The position numbers and the translations under genes are program-made. Of a DNA stretch of 64,000 nt, positions 50,302 through 59,757 are shown one piece after another; the stretch's first letter is position 1, and each line of letters begins with the position of its first letter. The DNA comes from Metabacillus mangrovi (lineage in GTDB: Bacteria > Bacillota > Bacilli > Bacillales > Bacillaceae), in assembly GCF_009711125.1 (NCBI RefSeq), contig NZ_WMIB01000006.1, forward strand, positions 62,001 to 126,000. The letters are read 5' to 3'. The notes under the pieces are model-generated. The model made no database searches. It worked only from the letters and a program-made list of their open reading frames with translations, and was not told the origin of the DNA.

Positions 50302-51435
50302 CTATGTTCTCAAAAGTTTCAGTCCGGTTTCGATTTCTTTCCGCACGTCGCTGTCTTCTTCGGTTTCAAGCTGCTGCTGTAAAAATTCTTCTGATTCCGC
50401 ATGCCCGATCTTCCCGATCGCCCAGGCGGCGGTTCCGCGGATGACCGGTCTTGGGTCTTCCTTCATCAGCTTGTACAGGTCTGGAACAGCGGTATCATCC
50501 TTGTAATGGGCCAGTGCGATGATGGCGTTCCGCTGAATTGGCTTCTTCCCTCTCCAGGAGCCGGATACATGACCAAATTTCTCTTTAAACTCCCGGTTCG
50601 AAATGGTGAGCAATGGTTTCAGGCTTGGTTTGGCAAGCTCTGGGTCCGGCTCCATCTCTTCATGCAGGTGAAAATCCTTCCCCTTGTTTTCCGGGCAGAC
50701 CGTTTGGCACGTGTCACAGCCGTACAGCCGGTTGCCGATTTTTTGTCTGAATTCTTCCGGCAGGAAACCTTTTGTCTGCGTCAGGTAAGCGATACAGCGC
50801 TGGGCGTTCAGCTGGCCGCCCTGGACGAGAGCTCCTGTTGGACAGGCGTCCACGCATTTATTGCAGGTTCCGCATTGGTCTTCAACTGGCTGATCCGGTT
50901 CGAACGGAATATTTGTCACGATTTCACCGAGGTAAACGTAAGAGCCGAATTCAGGTGTGATGATGGCGCAGTTTTTTCCGCTCCAGCCGATACCGGCACG
51001 TTCGGCAACAGCCCGGTCCGAAAGCTCACCGGTATCCACCATCGACTTGACCAGGATATCCGGAGATTTCTCCTTTAAAAAAGCTTCCAGCTTTGCTAGC
51101 TTTTCACGCAGGACATCGTGGTAGTCTTTTCCCCAGGAAGCACGGCAAAAAATCCCGCGCCGGTCTTCCTTCGTGCTTCTCGGTGCATCTTTCAATTTTG
51201 ATGGATAGGCAAGAGCGATCGCGATGATTGACTTAGCTTTCGGAACAAGCAGTCCGGGATTCGTGCGCTTTTCGATGTCGGGCTCTTCAAAGCCTGACTG
51301 ATAGCCAAGTGCCTGCTGCATAAGCAGGCGGCCTTTTAATGTTTCAAATGTATCTGCACTCGCAAATCCGATTTTATCAATTCCGATGGATTTGCTGAAA
51401 TCGATCACTTCACTTTTTAATGTTTGGAGGTTCAT
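50302..51435 (-). CDS. queG: Epoxyqueuosine reductase
   Basis: 377 residues. Last step of queuosine synthesis in tRNA, cobalamin- and iron-sulfur-dependent. Two 4Fe-4S motifs: CGTCNKCVDACPTGAL and CDTCQTVCP. A C-terminal HEAT-like repeat (from about 280) binds tRNA; the catalytic Asp is near VDTGELSDRAVAERAG. ATG 51435 (MNLQTLKSEV) has AAAGGAG. B. subtilis YhbA is the ortholog. Divergent from the B3/B4-domain gene with 76 bp between. Confidence 0.93.
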   Translation of the reverse strand: MNLQTLKSEVIDFSKSIGIDKIGFASADTFETLKGRLLMQQALGYQSGFEEPDIEKRTNPGLLVPKAKSIIAIALAYPSKLKDAPRSTKEDRRGIFCRASWGKDYHDVLREKLAKLEAFLKEKSPDILVKSMVDTGELSDRAVAERAGIGWSGKNCAIITPEFGSYVYLGEIVTNIPFEPDQPVEDQCGTCNKCVDACPTGALVQGGQLNAQRCIAYLTQTKGFLPEEFRQKIGNRLYGCDTCQTVCPENKGKDFHLHEEMEPDPELAKPSLKPLLTISNREFKEKFGHVSGSWRGKKPIQRNAIIALAHYKDDTAVPDLYKLMKEDPRPVIRGTAAWAIGKIGHAESEEFLQQQLETEEDSDVRKEIETGLKLLRT

Positions 51436-51511
51436 CGCCTTAGTCTCCTTTCTTCTGTATTTCCGTGACACTATGATAAGATTATGGTACCAAATCAAGG
51501 AGGCCGGATAA

Positions 51512-52177
51512 ATGGAAATCAAAGTAAATCAAGAGCTTAATCGTCTTGAACCGTCATTTAAAATAGGAGCGGCCTTTTACCGCGGCATTGAAGTGGGGGA
51601 ATCCCCCCAGATGCTGCAGGGCAGAATGAGGCTGTTTCAGGAATCGTTATATTTTGACTTTGAGCAAAAGGAAATCAAAGACATTCCTGAAGTACAGGAA
51701 TGGCGGAGTCTTTTTAAAAAGACAGGCACAGACCCGAACCGGTACCGCCCTTCACAGGAAGCACTGTTCCGCCGGATTAAAAAGCAGCAATATCTCGAAA
51801 CCATTCATTCTGCTGTTGATTTGAATAACTTTTTCTCATTGGAATATAAAATTCCGATGGGCATCTATGATCTGAACCGAATACATGGCGATGTAGAGAT
51901 CCGCATAGGGCGGGAAGCTGATACATATGAAGCGATAAACGGAAGGGACGTTTCTATGGACAAAAAGATCCTTTCCTCCGATTCAGCAGGAGCATTTGGA
52001 AGTCCATATGTCGACAGCAGAAGAACGGCTGCTTCACCTGAAACGGTTAATGCCCTGCAGCTGATCTACTTCGCCCCTTCCATGGAAGAAGCCGAAGCAG
52101 AAAAACTGTTATCAGCATTGACCTCAATGTTCGTCCAGATTCACGGCGGAACGGAAGAACATAAAATTATTTTATAA
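51512..52177 (+). CDS. B3/B4 tRNA-binding-domain protein
   Basis: 221 residues. FRRIKKQQYLETIHSAVDLNNFFSLEYKIPMGIYDLNRI (key ends FRRIKK and PMGIYDL) and FGSPYVDSRRTAASPETVNALQLIYFAP resemble the B3/B4 domain of phenylalanyl-tRNA synthetase beta, found alone in many bacteria. It may deacylate or edit mischarged tRNA or bind amino acids; activity unproven. ATG 51512 with CAAGGAGG. Its terminator is followed by tRNA-Gly on the other strand. Confidence 0.82.
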   Translation: MEIKVNQELNRLEPSFKIGAAFYRGIEVGESPQMLQGRMRLFQESLYFDFEQKEIKDIPEVQEWRSLFKKTGTDPNRYRPSQEALFRRIKKQQYLETIHSAVDLNNFFSLEYKIPMGIYDLNRIHGDVEIRIGREADTYEAINGRDVSMDKKILSSDSAGAFGSPYVDSRRTAASPETVNALQLIYFAPSMEEAEAEKLLSALTSMFVQIHGGTEEHKIIL

Positions 52178-52179
52178 TA

Positions 52180-52202
52180 GCCTGCCAACCGCAGGCTTTT
52201 TT
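52180..52202 (+). terminator. Terminator after B3/B4 gene
   Basis: GCCTGCCAACCGCAGGC then TTTTTT. Confidence 0.88.
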
Positions 52203-52255
52203 GCACAGTAAAAAACGCAATACCTCAACGAAGCACTGCGTTAGTAACATATGTA

Positions 52256-52329
52256 TGGAGCGGGTGATGGGAATCGAACCCACGACATCAGCTTGGAAGG
52301 CTGAGGTTTTACCATTAAACTACACCCGC
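52256..52329 (-). tRNA. tRNA-Gly (anticodon TCC)
   Basis: 74 nt including an encoded CCA. Acceptor stem GCGGGTG / CACCCGC, discriminator T, T-loop GGTTCGATTCC, anticodon stem TCAGC / GCTGA around loop CTTCCAA. Confidence 0.96.
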
Positions 52330-52376
52330 ATGTCTTGATGCGTTTCTTGATGACGATGTATTTTATTATATTCATA

Positions 52377-53348
52377 TTACATTGCTTCGTCAATAGTCTT
52401 TTTCATTTTTATCACTTTCCGTTTCGGTCTTACACGTTCTTCTTTCCCAATCCTCTCGGCTGCTCTCATCATCCTATTCAATGCAAAGATCACAAGTGCA
52501 AAAAACAGAAGCACTGAGAAAGAGAGCCACGGATAATGCCCACGGAGCGGATAGTAGTCTCCGATCAGACCTGACCATTCGTACGTGACCGTCTTAGGAG
52601 GCGAGTCACCGCCATAGTCAATAAAGGTTCCTCCGAAAAACAGTTCCAGCAGGCCCAGATGCGCCAAAATAATCAGGACTTGAATAAATTGCTGAAAAAA
52701 CAGCAGCAGCCCTTCCTGCCTGAACCAGATCCGGATATGGGATCTGAAAATATGATACCGGCTTCCCCCAAGCGTTCTCGCTGCCGAGATAAATTCCTGA
52801 TTCCATAACCCTCTCATCACCTCTGCAACATGCTGGGTCAGCGTTGGCCAGGCCAAAACCGTTAATACAGCGACTTCAAAAAGGACCCTTTGCCAGAGCG
52901 GATGCTGGAAGCCTTCCATCGGCATGATCAAGACCGGACTTAACAAAAAAACAGCGATAAGGACTTGGGGGATGTAGGCAAAAGGTTCTGTCATTCCTCT
53001 GAGAAACCCAATAGCCCGCGGAAAATAGGCCGCTATGAAACTTCCGATCAGATAGGCAGCTCCAACCCTGCCAACAGCGATCACGAGCGCAATTCCAATC
53101 GTATATTTTGAACCCTGGACGATGATGTGCAGCATATCATACCCATCCCGGTCTGTTCCAAGGGGATGATTAAGCGATGGCGGATAAGGCGGCACCCCCT
53201 CAAGCTCTCCTGTTTCATCATAGGTCAGAACTGTCTGGCGGATTTCCCCGCTGTTAAAAATGGAATTCCCGACGCTCAACAAAATGAGCAGCAGCAGAAA
53301 TAAAAATCCGGTCATAAACATTTTGTCTTTTAAAAGCCCTAAAATCAT
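52377..53348 (-). CDS. OppC/DppC-like ABC permease subunit
   Basis: 323 residues, about six membrane helices. Peptide/nickel permease C type: PPYPPSLNHPLGTDRDGYDML is the usual N-terminal stretch and EFISAARTLGGSRYHIFRSHI the coupling loop that meets the ATPase. An extra extracytoplasmic loop (around 250-285, WSGLIGDYYPLRGHYPW) is unusual. Its start overlaps the end of the OppB-like gene by 4 bp. No ATPase or binding protein gene lies in the operon. Confidence 0.85.
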   Translation of the reverse strand: MILGLLKDKMFMTGFLFLLLLILLSVGNSIFNSGEIRQTVLTYDETGELEGVPPYPPSLNHPLGTDRDGYDMLHIIVQGSKYTIGIALVIAVGRVGAAYLIGSFIAAYFPRAIGFLRGMTEPFAYIPQVLIAVFLLSPVLIMPMEGFQHPLWQRVLFEVAVLTVLAWPTLTQHVAEVMRGLWNQEFISAARTLGGSRYHIFRSHIRIWFRQEGLLLFFQQFIQVLIILAHLGLLELFFGGTFIDYGGDSPPKTVTYEWSGLIGDYYPLRGHYPWLSFSVLLFFALVIFALNRMMRAAERIGKEERVRPKRKVIKMKKTIDEAM

Positions 53349-54196
53349 CCGTCTTTTTCTCCTTTAATAAGTGAAGGTGCAAACATGAAATACGATTGAT
53401 AAAGCAGAAAGAATGGCAAAAACAGCAAACTGACAGAGACAAGAAATACTTCGGGTGAGCGGTAAGTCAGGAGAAACGAGAGAACACCGGGATAGTTGAA
53501 GACGTACTCTATGATGAGCAGGGATGCAAGCAATGACCAGATCAGTGTCTTGGAGGCAATCATAAACCGGTGCACGGTATTCCGCACGATATGAAGCCAC
53601 AAAAGCCGCAGGGGGGCTGTCCCAATCGATCGGGCAAGTTCTACATACCTTTTGCCATATTCCTCTTCAAAAGCATGAATCATTATTTTCATTAGGAAAA
53701 CAGAAGCGGGAATGACTAGGCAGACGAGCGGAAGGAAATAGCTTTTATCATCCCCAAGCGAAGCGACCCTCACGATTAGAACATCGGTCTTTTTATAAAT
53801 CATAATGACCACGGCCTGTAAGACTGTAATAATAAAAATATCAGGGATTGCTTCCGCTCCAAAGATCAGCCTCTTTAGCCACACTCCTTTATCTTTCATA
53901 AAGAGAACGGCCGCTGATGAAGCGAAAAATGAAAGAACAAAGCCGATCAGAATCGCCAGGATCAGAAGAATCAGGCTGTCTGCTGTTCTTTCCACTACGG
54001 TCGGAAAGATCGGGCTCATCCCCCAGAACGTATCATTATTAAAATAAATGAGTTTCAAGACCACCTGCTGTATGTACTCGAAATAACCTGCAAAGTCCGG
54101 CTTCATATTTTGAAAAAGGATTGGCAGGCCGCTAATAAGCAGGATCAGGAGAAAGGCATAAATCACCTGAACCGCTAGCAGCAGTATTTTTTTCAT
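53345..54196 (-). CDS. OppB/DppB-like ABC permease subunit
   Basis: 283 residues, about six membrane helices. TPLRLLWLHIVRNTVHRFM-like sequence (GTAPLRLLWLHIVRNTV) follows the EAA-type loop YVELARSIG; RTADSLILLILAILIGFVLSFF is the first permease core helix. Shorter and more divergent than typical OppB. ATG 54196 with GAGGTCTG. Partner of the OppC-like gene. The ATPase must come from elsewhere, or the pair has another role. Confidence 0.83.
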   Translation of the reverse strand: MKKILLLAVQVIYAFLLILLISGLPILFQNMKPDFAGYFEYIQQVVLKLIYFNNDTFWGMSPIFPTVVERTADSLILLILAILIGFVLSFFASSAAVLFMKDKGVWLKRLIFGAEAIPDIFIITVLQAVVIMIYKKTDVLIVRVASLGDDKSYFLPLVCLVIPASVFLMKIMIHAFEEEYGKRYVELARSIGTAPLRLLWLHIVRNTVHRFMIASKTLIWSLLASLLIIEYVFNYPGVLSFLLTYRSPEVFLVSVSLLFLPFFLLYQSYFMFAPSLIKGEKDG

Positions 54197-54316
54197 GTAT
54201 CAGACCTCTTTTTTCCTAATTATACCACTATAAACTAAAGAATTCAGTTTTTTCTGAATAGGTTTACCCCTATCCAGAAAGGGAAAAAAATCCATAGCAG
54301 CAAAGGAGGAATCAGG

Positions 54317-55138
54317 ATGAAGATTCAAGTGCTGGGATCGATTCTCATACTGTCACTTGCCGCTGGCTGCAGCCAAAGCGATGCAGCCGAACCTGTTGAA
54401 CGCACGGAAAAACAGGAAGAAAGCCCGAAAGCTGCTGGATTTGCCAAAGGTGAACCTGCACCTGGAACGAACCCTGGAGATGCGAATCAGCCCCTTACGA
54501 CTGAACAAATCATTCAAGAAACCTATATGCAGCTGAATACACGTGTCCCCTTTACCAGGCCGAATACGTTGCCGGTGACCGAAGGAATGCACCTGACGGC
54601 CCTTACGAAATCAGACGCCAAGTCCTATGAAATTACCTTTTTTGAAACGAGAGAACCGATTCCAATCAACAACAGCAAGCTTAAAAATCTTAAGGAAGAA
54701 AGCAAAATAGCAACCGTAAAAGCAAAAGAATATCCATCTGCCGAAGAAGCGGCAGAACAAACCGGTTACCAAAAGGCCACACCTGGCGCGAACCCTCCGG
54801 TTGACCTTGGACATGGAATAGCCGGCTACACGGACGCCGGTGCAGGCAGCACGTATCTTCAATGGAACGAAGGCCGCTGGCTCTTTGCCTCAAAAGCAGC
54901 CAATCCAGACAGCGGCGCCAATGCTGAGACCGGAAAAAAATTCGTGAGCTACCTTGAAAAAACGATGCTCCCGCCTCCTGACCAAGGCTCTGTTCACCTG
55001 GATGGAGATGAACCGGAAAGCAGGAACCACACGATCAAATGGAGCAAAGGAAATGTTTTATATGAGATCGAACAGCCGGACGGAATTGTGAAGGGTTTGC
55101 AGATTGCGGCTGGGTTTTACAAGGAATCAGCAAAGTGA
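54317..55138 (+). CDS. Lipoprotein of unknown function
   Basis: 273 residues. Lipobox LSLAAGC puts the acylated Cys at residue 18. A low-complexity acidic and Pro-rich linker (about 20-60, AAEPVERTEKQEESPKAAG) precedes the globular part, whose features are EITFFETREPIPINN, GYTDAGAGSTYLQWNEGRWLF and IKWSKGNVLYEIEQPDGIVKGLQIAAGFY. Not recognised as a named family. ATG 54317 with AAAGGAGG. Monocistronic, own terminator; divergent from the permease pair. Confidence 0.8.
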   Translation: MKIQVLGSILILSLAAGCSQSDAAEPVERTEKQEESPKAAGFAKGEPAPGTNPGDANQPLTTEQIIQETYMQLNTRVPFTRPNTLPVTEGMHLTALTKSDAKSYEITFFETREPIPINNSKLKNLKEESKIATVKAKEYPSAEEAAEQTGYQKATPGANPPVDLGHGIAGYTDAGAGSTYLQWNEGRWLFASKAANPDSGANAETGKKFVSYLEKTMLPPPDQGSVHLDGDEPESRNHTIKWSKGNVLYEIEQPDGIVKGLQIAAGFYKESAK

Positions 55139-55165
55139 TAATGGCCACCTCCATTCATATAAATC

Positions 55166-55199
55166 AAAAAAGCAGAATCACATTTGATTCTGCTTTTTT
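55166..55199. terminator. Terminator between lipoprotein and GH32 operon
   Basis: AAAAAAGCAGAATCA / TGATTCTGCTTTTTT stem, near-symmetrical. Confidence 0.88.
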
Positions 55200-55228
55200 G
55201 TCTTCGTCTTTCAAGTTTTGTGCCCGCT

Positions 55229-58200
55229 TTACTGTTCCAGTCTCACGTCCTGGAATACAGCTGTTGCGTTCCAGACATTGAGACCTGCATATCCTTCCGC
55301 AAACTCACTGTCAAAGGCTTTTATAATCGCTGATCCATTTACAAAAGCCTGAATTTCATCCCCGCGCGCTGTTACCTTTACCTCATATTCTTTGTTTGAC
55401 TCAAATGGATGCGGCTCTTCTTTCAGAATCTGAATCGAGCCATTTGACCGTTTCATTAGTTTCATCACATTATGCTTAGTGTCAATATTTACGAAATAGC
55501 CATTGTTTGCACTGCGGTCTGCACGGAAGACAAGTGCTCCCGCTCCTTCATTTAGCACTCTTATTTTTGCAGAATACGTAAAGTCCTTTGCTTTGGTTCC
55601 CGAGATGTTGAAGCTGTCTGCGCTGCTCCTTCCAAGCTTTCCGGCTATCGTATCTCCCCATTGGCCATCTAAGGGTTTAAAGTCTGTCAAATTTGTCCGG
55701 AACGGACTCTCTCCCCAAATTCCTTTTACATCAAAGACACGGAGATAATCAATCTGGGCTTTGCCGTTGACCGTATAAAACTCCATTCCCTGACTTTCTG
55801 GATTCGCGAACAGCTGGTCCGTCAACACTTTCTCCCCATCGTTAACAAATACTTCTATTGAAGAACGGTCAAGGAGGATCTTCAGTTTTATTTTTTCATT
55901 TTCAGCTTTTACAGGAGCTTCATGCACCTTCCTGACATTTGGTCCAAAATCAAAGCCGGAGTGGGTTCGGTCTATAAAAACAGTCTGTTTCTCGGGATTA
56001 TAACCGATTTTTGTGTATTGTCCGCCTCCCGTTCTAACTTTTATACCAGCTTCTTCTGCTCCGGCAGCAGCAAATTCCGTTTCAATTTCCGCTGTATCTC
56101 CTGTTACATTTTCAAGCAAGTTTTCACCCGGGGCAATTTCTTTATTGATGTATTCAACCTTGTTTTCACGAAGATTCTGAAGCTGTGCCACCGGTGCCTG
56201 TTTGAGGCGGTATCCATCAGACTCCTTCGACATAACAAGCTCCCGGGGAACGGTCATGGAACTTTTCCATGGAGAAGTAGGTGTATCGTTCGCATATTGC
56301 CAGTTGCTCATCCATCCGAGCCAAATCGGTTTTTCACCAGGTGTATTGTTCCATGTAACGGCCGCATAAAAATCCGCTCCGTAATCCGCCCAAAGGATTT
56401 TTTCAGGAGGATGGTCATTTGTAAAGGTTTTTCCATCAAAGTCCCCTGTAAAGTACTGCATGCCTGAACCGCCTGCCGGTGCCCCGTCATTGATGCTCAC
56501 CATCATGACCCATTTCTTTTTACCGGGCTCCCCTTCAACAGGGATTTGAATAAGCTCCGGACATTCCCAAATCCCTCCATATGATCCTTCTGTTGCAGTG
56601 GTCCATTCCCCGCCCAAGGGGTTCCATACTGTCAATGCTCCAGAGGACTTTTGTTCATAGAGCGGACCGGGACCGGCGTTCGGGTCATTTTCAGGCTTCT
56701 CCGGGACCGGTCCTTCATTATATACATGAAAATCATCTGCGTTTATGTGTCCCCATCCGCCTGACTTACGATCTGTGATCTTGATGTATACTTTCTCACC
56801 TAAATAGCTGGAAGCATCCCAAACCACCCTGCGGTATTTTTCATCATCATTGAAGCGGTAATTATGAGAACGGATCAGTTCCCTGTTATCAGAAGCCCTC
56901 ACAAGGGACACATGTAAGTTCTCGCGGTCATTTCCTCCTCCGATCAGAAAATTGATTTCCCCGCTGCCGCTAAGCTTAAAATAGGAAGAGCGGACAGAAC
57001 CCGTCGGATCGTCTCCTGTCTCGGCAGCCCCCCATAAATGATAGCGGCCCTGATGGTCAAATGGTCCTCCCCAGTAAGTATCCGCCGGCGATACCTGCTT
57101 GTCCGTAAACGCGGTCCCTTCCAGCGGAGTCCAGCCTTCAAGAGTCCCCTTCTCAAAATCAGGATTTTCAATGTATTCAGGTACTTCACCGACAAAAGAC
57201 TGTTTCCTTACATTTTGGAACGTCATGTTTTCACCTTGACTCACAATTCCCAAGGCTCCGGCTGTAAAACGGCTGTCCCGGTGTGCCAAAACTTTTTCTC
57301 CGTTTACCATGACGGATAATTCCGCCCCATCTGCCTCTACATTCAGGTCAGCTGTTCCATTTTGAACAGAAATAGCTTTAATCCCTAAAACCTGCTGTTT
57401 TCCTCCTTCTATTCTTATAAGTTTGATGATCCGCCTTCCTCCATCCAGCTCTGCAAGGTATCCATTTTTCCCTGCTTCGTCTGCACGAAACAGTAACCCG
57501 CCAATTCCCTTTGTATTAAATGCAAGCTTTGCAGAGTAGCTGAATTGACTTTCGGATGCACTTGATAAATAAACATTCGTCCCCTTATTCTTAGGCTTCA
57601 TGCCAAAGAGTGTTTTTTTCCAGGCACCGGATACTTCCTGCCAGCGAGTAAGATTGGTCTGGAAATTTGATTGATTCTTAAAGGATACATCCCGGAAAAC
57701 GGAGAGTGCACTATCATTCACCAATCCAAAGTAACCGTTCTCAAAACTGGGATCGGACGCTTCTAAAAGAAGGACGCCATCCGCATATACCCGGATATTC
57801 TCTTTTTCCGCTCTCACCTTTAGTTCAATGGCATCTGCCTTCATCAAGGAATCACTTAAGCGCACTTGCTTCAGCACTTCTTCTTTTCCATCGTTTATCC
57901 GTTTAAGCAGCAGCTGTCCGTTCCTTAGATCAGCTTCTGCCGTATAGCCGTTCTTCCCCTCCGCATCAAAACGGAACAGTAGACCGCCTGCGCCGACCCT
58001 TGTATTTTTCTCTCTTACACTGATCGTCCCTTTATACTCAAAATCACTGCCTGTCTGAGGAGAAAGGGCAAGTGTGCGCTGGCCCAGGCTTGTCGCCTGT
58101 ACAGAGCCTTCGTCCGGTCCGAAGGTGCTCTCATACGTCCATTTTTTCAGATCAGGTGAGGAATAGATCATCACGCTGTTTTTTGCAGCAAGGGCCATCA

Positions 58201-58750
58201 CCCATTTGCCGGACTCCTCATGCCAAAACACTTTCGGGTCTCGCCAGTCACGGATTGGGGGATCAGGCATGACCGGATTGCCTTCGTATTTCTTCCAAGT
58301 CCTCCCCCTATCATTACTGTAAGCGAGACTTTGAACCTGTTTATTGCCCTCGTGTGTAAAAATGGCAACCATTGCTTCCTTCCCGAATCCAGCTGTGTTG
58401 TTGTAATCGATTACCGCACTTCCCGAGAAGATCGCCCCGTTTTCATCCGGGCTCAAAGCAATCGGATAGTGTTCCCAGTGCACTAAATCCTTACTGACAG
58501 CATGGCCCCAATGCATCGGACCCCATCTCGTATCAAAAGGATTATTTTGATAAAAAAGATGGTATTCTCCTTCGTAGTACACCATTCCATTCGGATCATT
58601 CATCCAGCTTGCTTCAGGCGAAAAATGAAATTGGTTTCGGTGGTTTTCCATATAGTACCCCTGTTCTGCTGCTGCGGAAGAAGAAGGAGGAGCAAATCCG
58701 ACTCCCAGAGCTGCCCCGCAAATAATGATTTTTCGGAAAAGTTTTTTCAC
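55229..58750 (-). CDS. Secreted GH32 fructan hydrolase (levanase-like) with a ~500-residue insert
   Basis: 1173 residues with a signal peptide (residues 1-28). GH32 catalytic residues: Asp52 (WMNDPNG), Asp171 (RDWRDPKVFW) and Glu729 (IWECPEL). In usual levanases the last two lie about 60 residues apart; here about 510 residues (about 212-722) interrupt the five-bladed propeller. The insert holds two laminin-G/CBM66-like units (about 235-360, 365-520; GGLLFR, NGYxAE motifs) and a carbohydrate-binding-like unit (about 525-680, NPDFEKGTLEGWTPLEG). The usual beta-sandwich and a third CBM66-like unit (about 1060-1173) end the protein. GTG start with GTGAGG. Last gene of an operon with a sugar ABC transporter. 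Confidence 0.9.
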   Translation of the reverse strand: MKKLFRKIIICGAALGVGFAPPSSSAAAEQGYYMENHRNQFHFSPEASWMNDPNGMVYYEGEYHLFYQNNPFDTRWGPMHWGHAVSKDLVHWEHYPIALSPDENGAIFSGSAVIDYNNTAGFGKEAMVAIFTHEGNKQVQSLAYSNDRGRTWKKYEGNPVMPDPPIRDWRDPKVFWHEESGKWVMALAAKNSVMIYSSPDLKKWTYESTFGPDEGSVQATSLGQRTLALSPQTGSDFEYKGTISVREKNTRVGAGGLLFRFDAEGKNGYTAEADLRNGQLLLKRINDGKEEVLKQVRLSDSLMKADAIELKVRAEKENIRVYADGVLLLEASDPSFENGYFGLVNDSALSVFRDVSFKNQSNFQTNLTRWQEVSGAWKKTLFGMKPKNKGTNVYLSSASESQFSYSAKLAFNTKGIGGLLFRADEAGKNGYLAELDGGRRIIKLIRIEGGKQQVLGIKAISVQNGTADLNVEADGAELSVMVNGEKVLAHRDSRFTAGALGIVSQGENMTFQNVRKQSFVGEVPEYIENPDFEKGTLEGWTPLEGTAFTDKQVSPADTYWGGPFDHQGRYHLWGAAETGDDPTGSVRSSYFKLSGSGEINFLIGGGNDRENLHVSLVRASDNRELIRSHNYRFNDDEKYRRVVWDASSYLGEKVYIKITDRKSGGWGHINADDFHVYNEGPVPEKPENDPNAGPGPLYEQKSSGALTVWNPLGGEWTTATEGSYGGIWECPELIQIPVEGEPGKKKWVMMVSINDGAPAGGSGMQYFTGDFDGKTFTNDHPPEKILWADYGADFYAAVTWNNTPGEKPIWLGWMSNWQYANDTPTSPWKSSMTVPRELVMSKESDGYRLKQAPVAQLQNLRENKVEYINKEIAPGENLLENVTGDTAEIETEFAAAGAEEAGIKVRTGGGQYTKIGYNPEKQTVFIDRTHSGFDFGPNVRKVHEAPVKAENEKIKLKILLDRSSIEVFVNDGEKVLTDQLFANPESQGMEFYTVNGKAQIDYLRVFDVKGIWGESPFRTNLTDFKPLDGQWGDTIAGKLGRSSADSFNISGTKAKDFTYSAKIRVLNEGAGALVFRADRSANNGYFVNIDTKHNVMKLMKRSNGSIQILKEEPHPFESNKEYEVKVTARGDEIQAFVNGSAIIKAFDSEFAEGYAGLNVWNATAVFQDVRLEQ

Positions 58751-58770
58751 GTTTTCCTCACCCCATTTTT

Positions 58771-59757
58771 TTATAGTGCCGCCCCTTTGCTGCGCAGACG
58801 GTCAATCAAAACAGCTGCAACGATTACTCCGCCTTTTACAACGAGCTGCCAGTAATAGCTGACATCCATAAGGGTCAATCCGTTCGTAATCACACCCATG
58901 ATCAAAACCCCAATAATGGTTCCCTGAATCCTGCCTGCTCCTCCGACCAGGCTTGTTCCGCCCAGAATGACAGCCGCAATCGCATCAAGCTCATAGCCAA
59001 GACCAGCTGTCGGCTGACCGGAGAACAGCCTTCCGGCAAGCACCACTCCAGCAAGTCCTGCAAGCATTCCGGACAGCGTATACACCTTCATCAGAGTATT
59101 CTCGACTTTAATTCCTGTCAGGCGTGCCGCTTCTTCGCTCCCTCCAATCGCATAGACATGACGGCCAAACATGGTGTATTTCAAAACGAAGAACATCGCC
59201 GCATAAACGATGACCATAATGTAGATGGGAGTCGGAATCATAAACAGCCTGCCCGCTCCGAGGAATTTGAACAGATCACTTGCAACGACGATTGGGTATC
59301 CCCCGCTGATTACATAAGCAAGCCCCCTGACATAGGTAAAGCTGCCAAGAGTGACGATAAATGCCGGAAGCTTGGTTTTAGCAGTAAAGAAACCGTTGAC
59401 CAGTCCGAAGAAAGCTCCCACCGCTATTCCGGCTGCAATGGCTGCAAGCGGGTGAACACCTGCCTGGGAGATCATAACGGATATGACTCCGGACAGAGCG
59501 ACGATTGCTCCTACAGATAAATCAATTCCCCCTGTTAAGATCACGACTGTCATGCCTGCAGCTAAAATCCCGTTAATGGAAACCTGTTTCAGCACATTCA
59601 GTAAATTTGAGACGTCCAGAAAGTTAGGAGCTGAAAACGATAAAATAACGCATAGCAGCAAGAGGATAATGAGCATCCCAAGCCGGTTCCAAAGCTGAAT
59701 GGCTCCATTCCCGTATTTCGTTTGAATAGTAGGTACTTCTGCTAAATTCCCCTTCAT
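58771..59757 (-). CDS. Ribose-type sugar ABC transporter permease (RbsC-like)
   Basis: 328 residues, about ten membrane helices. RbsC/FrcC family: VVILTGGIDLSVGAIVALSG and GLGYELDAIAAVILGGTSLVGGAGRIQGT (ends given) are its hallmarks. Imports a monosaccharide. Start ATG 59757 overlaps the ATPase stop by 4 bp. 20 bp later the GH32 gene begins, so the permease probably serves the products of that enzyme (fructose) rather than ribose. Substrate from context only, so the rbs symbol is not used. Confidence 0.9.
   Translation of the reverse strand: MKGNLAEVPTIQTKYGNGAIQLWNRLGMLIILLLLCVILSFSAPNFLDVSNLLNVLKQVSINGILAAGMTVVILTGGIDLSVGAIVALSGVISVMISQAGVHPLAAIAAGIAVGAFFGLVNGFFTAKTKLPAFIVTLGSFTYVRGLAYVISGGYPIVVASDLFKFLGAGRLFMIPTPIYIMVIVYAAMFFVLKYTMFGRHVYAIGGSEEAARLTGIKVENTLMKVYTLSGMLAGLAGVVLAGRLFSGQPTAGLGYELDAIAAVILGGTSLVGGAGRIQGTIIGVLIMGVITNGLTLMDVSYYWQLVVKGGVIVAAVLIDRLRSKGAAL

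Noticed and set aside
49653-50506. Three overlapping long + strand frames across yhbB and queG ends
   Set aside because: They run antisense to well-supported genes and through the repeat; low-complexity products with repeated CLASHLFQRCLA-type words.
55229-58750. Two fused or frameshifted genes instead of one GH32 protein
   Set aside because: The frame is continuous for 1173 codons, only one set of catalytic residues exists, and they are split between the two halves, so both halves are needed.
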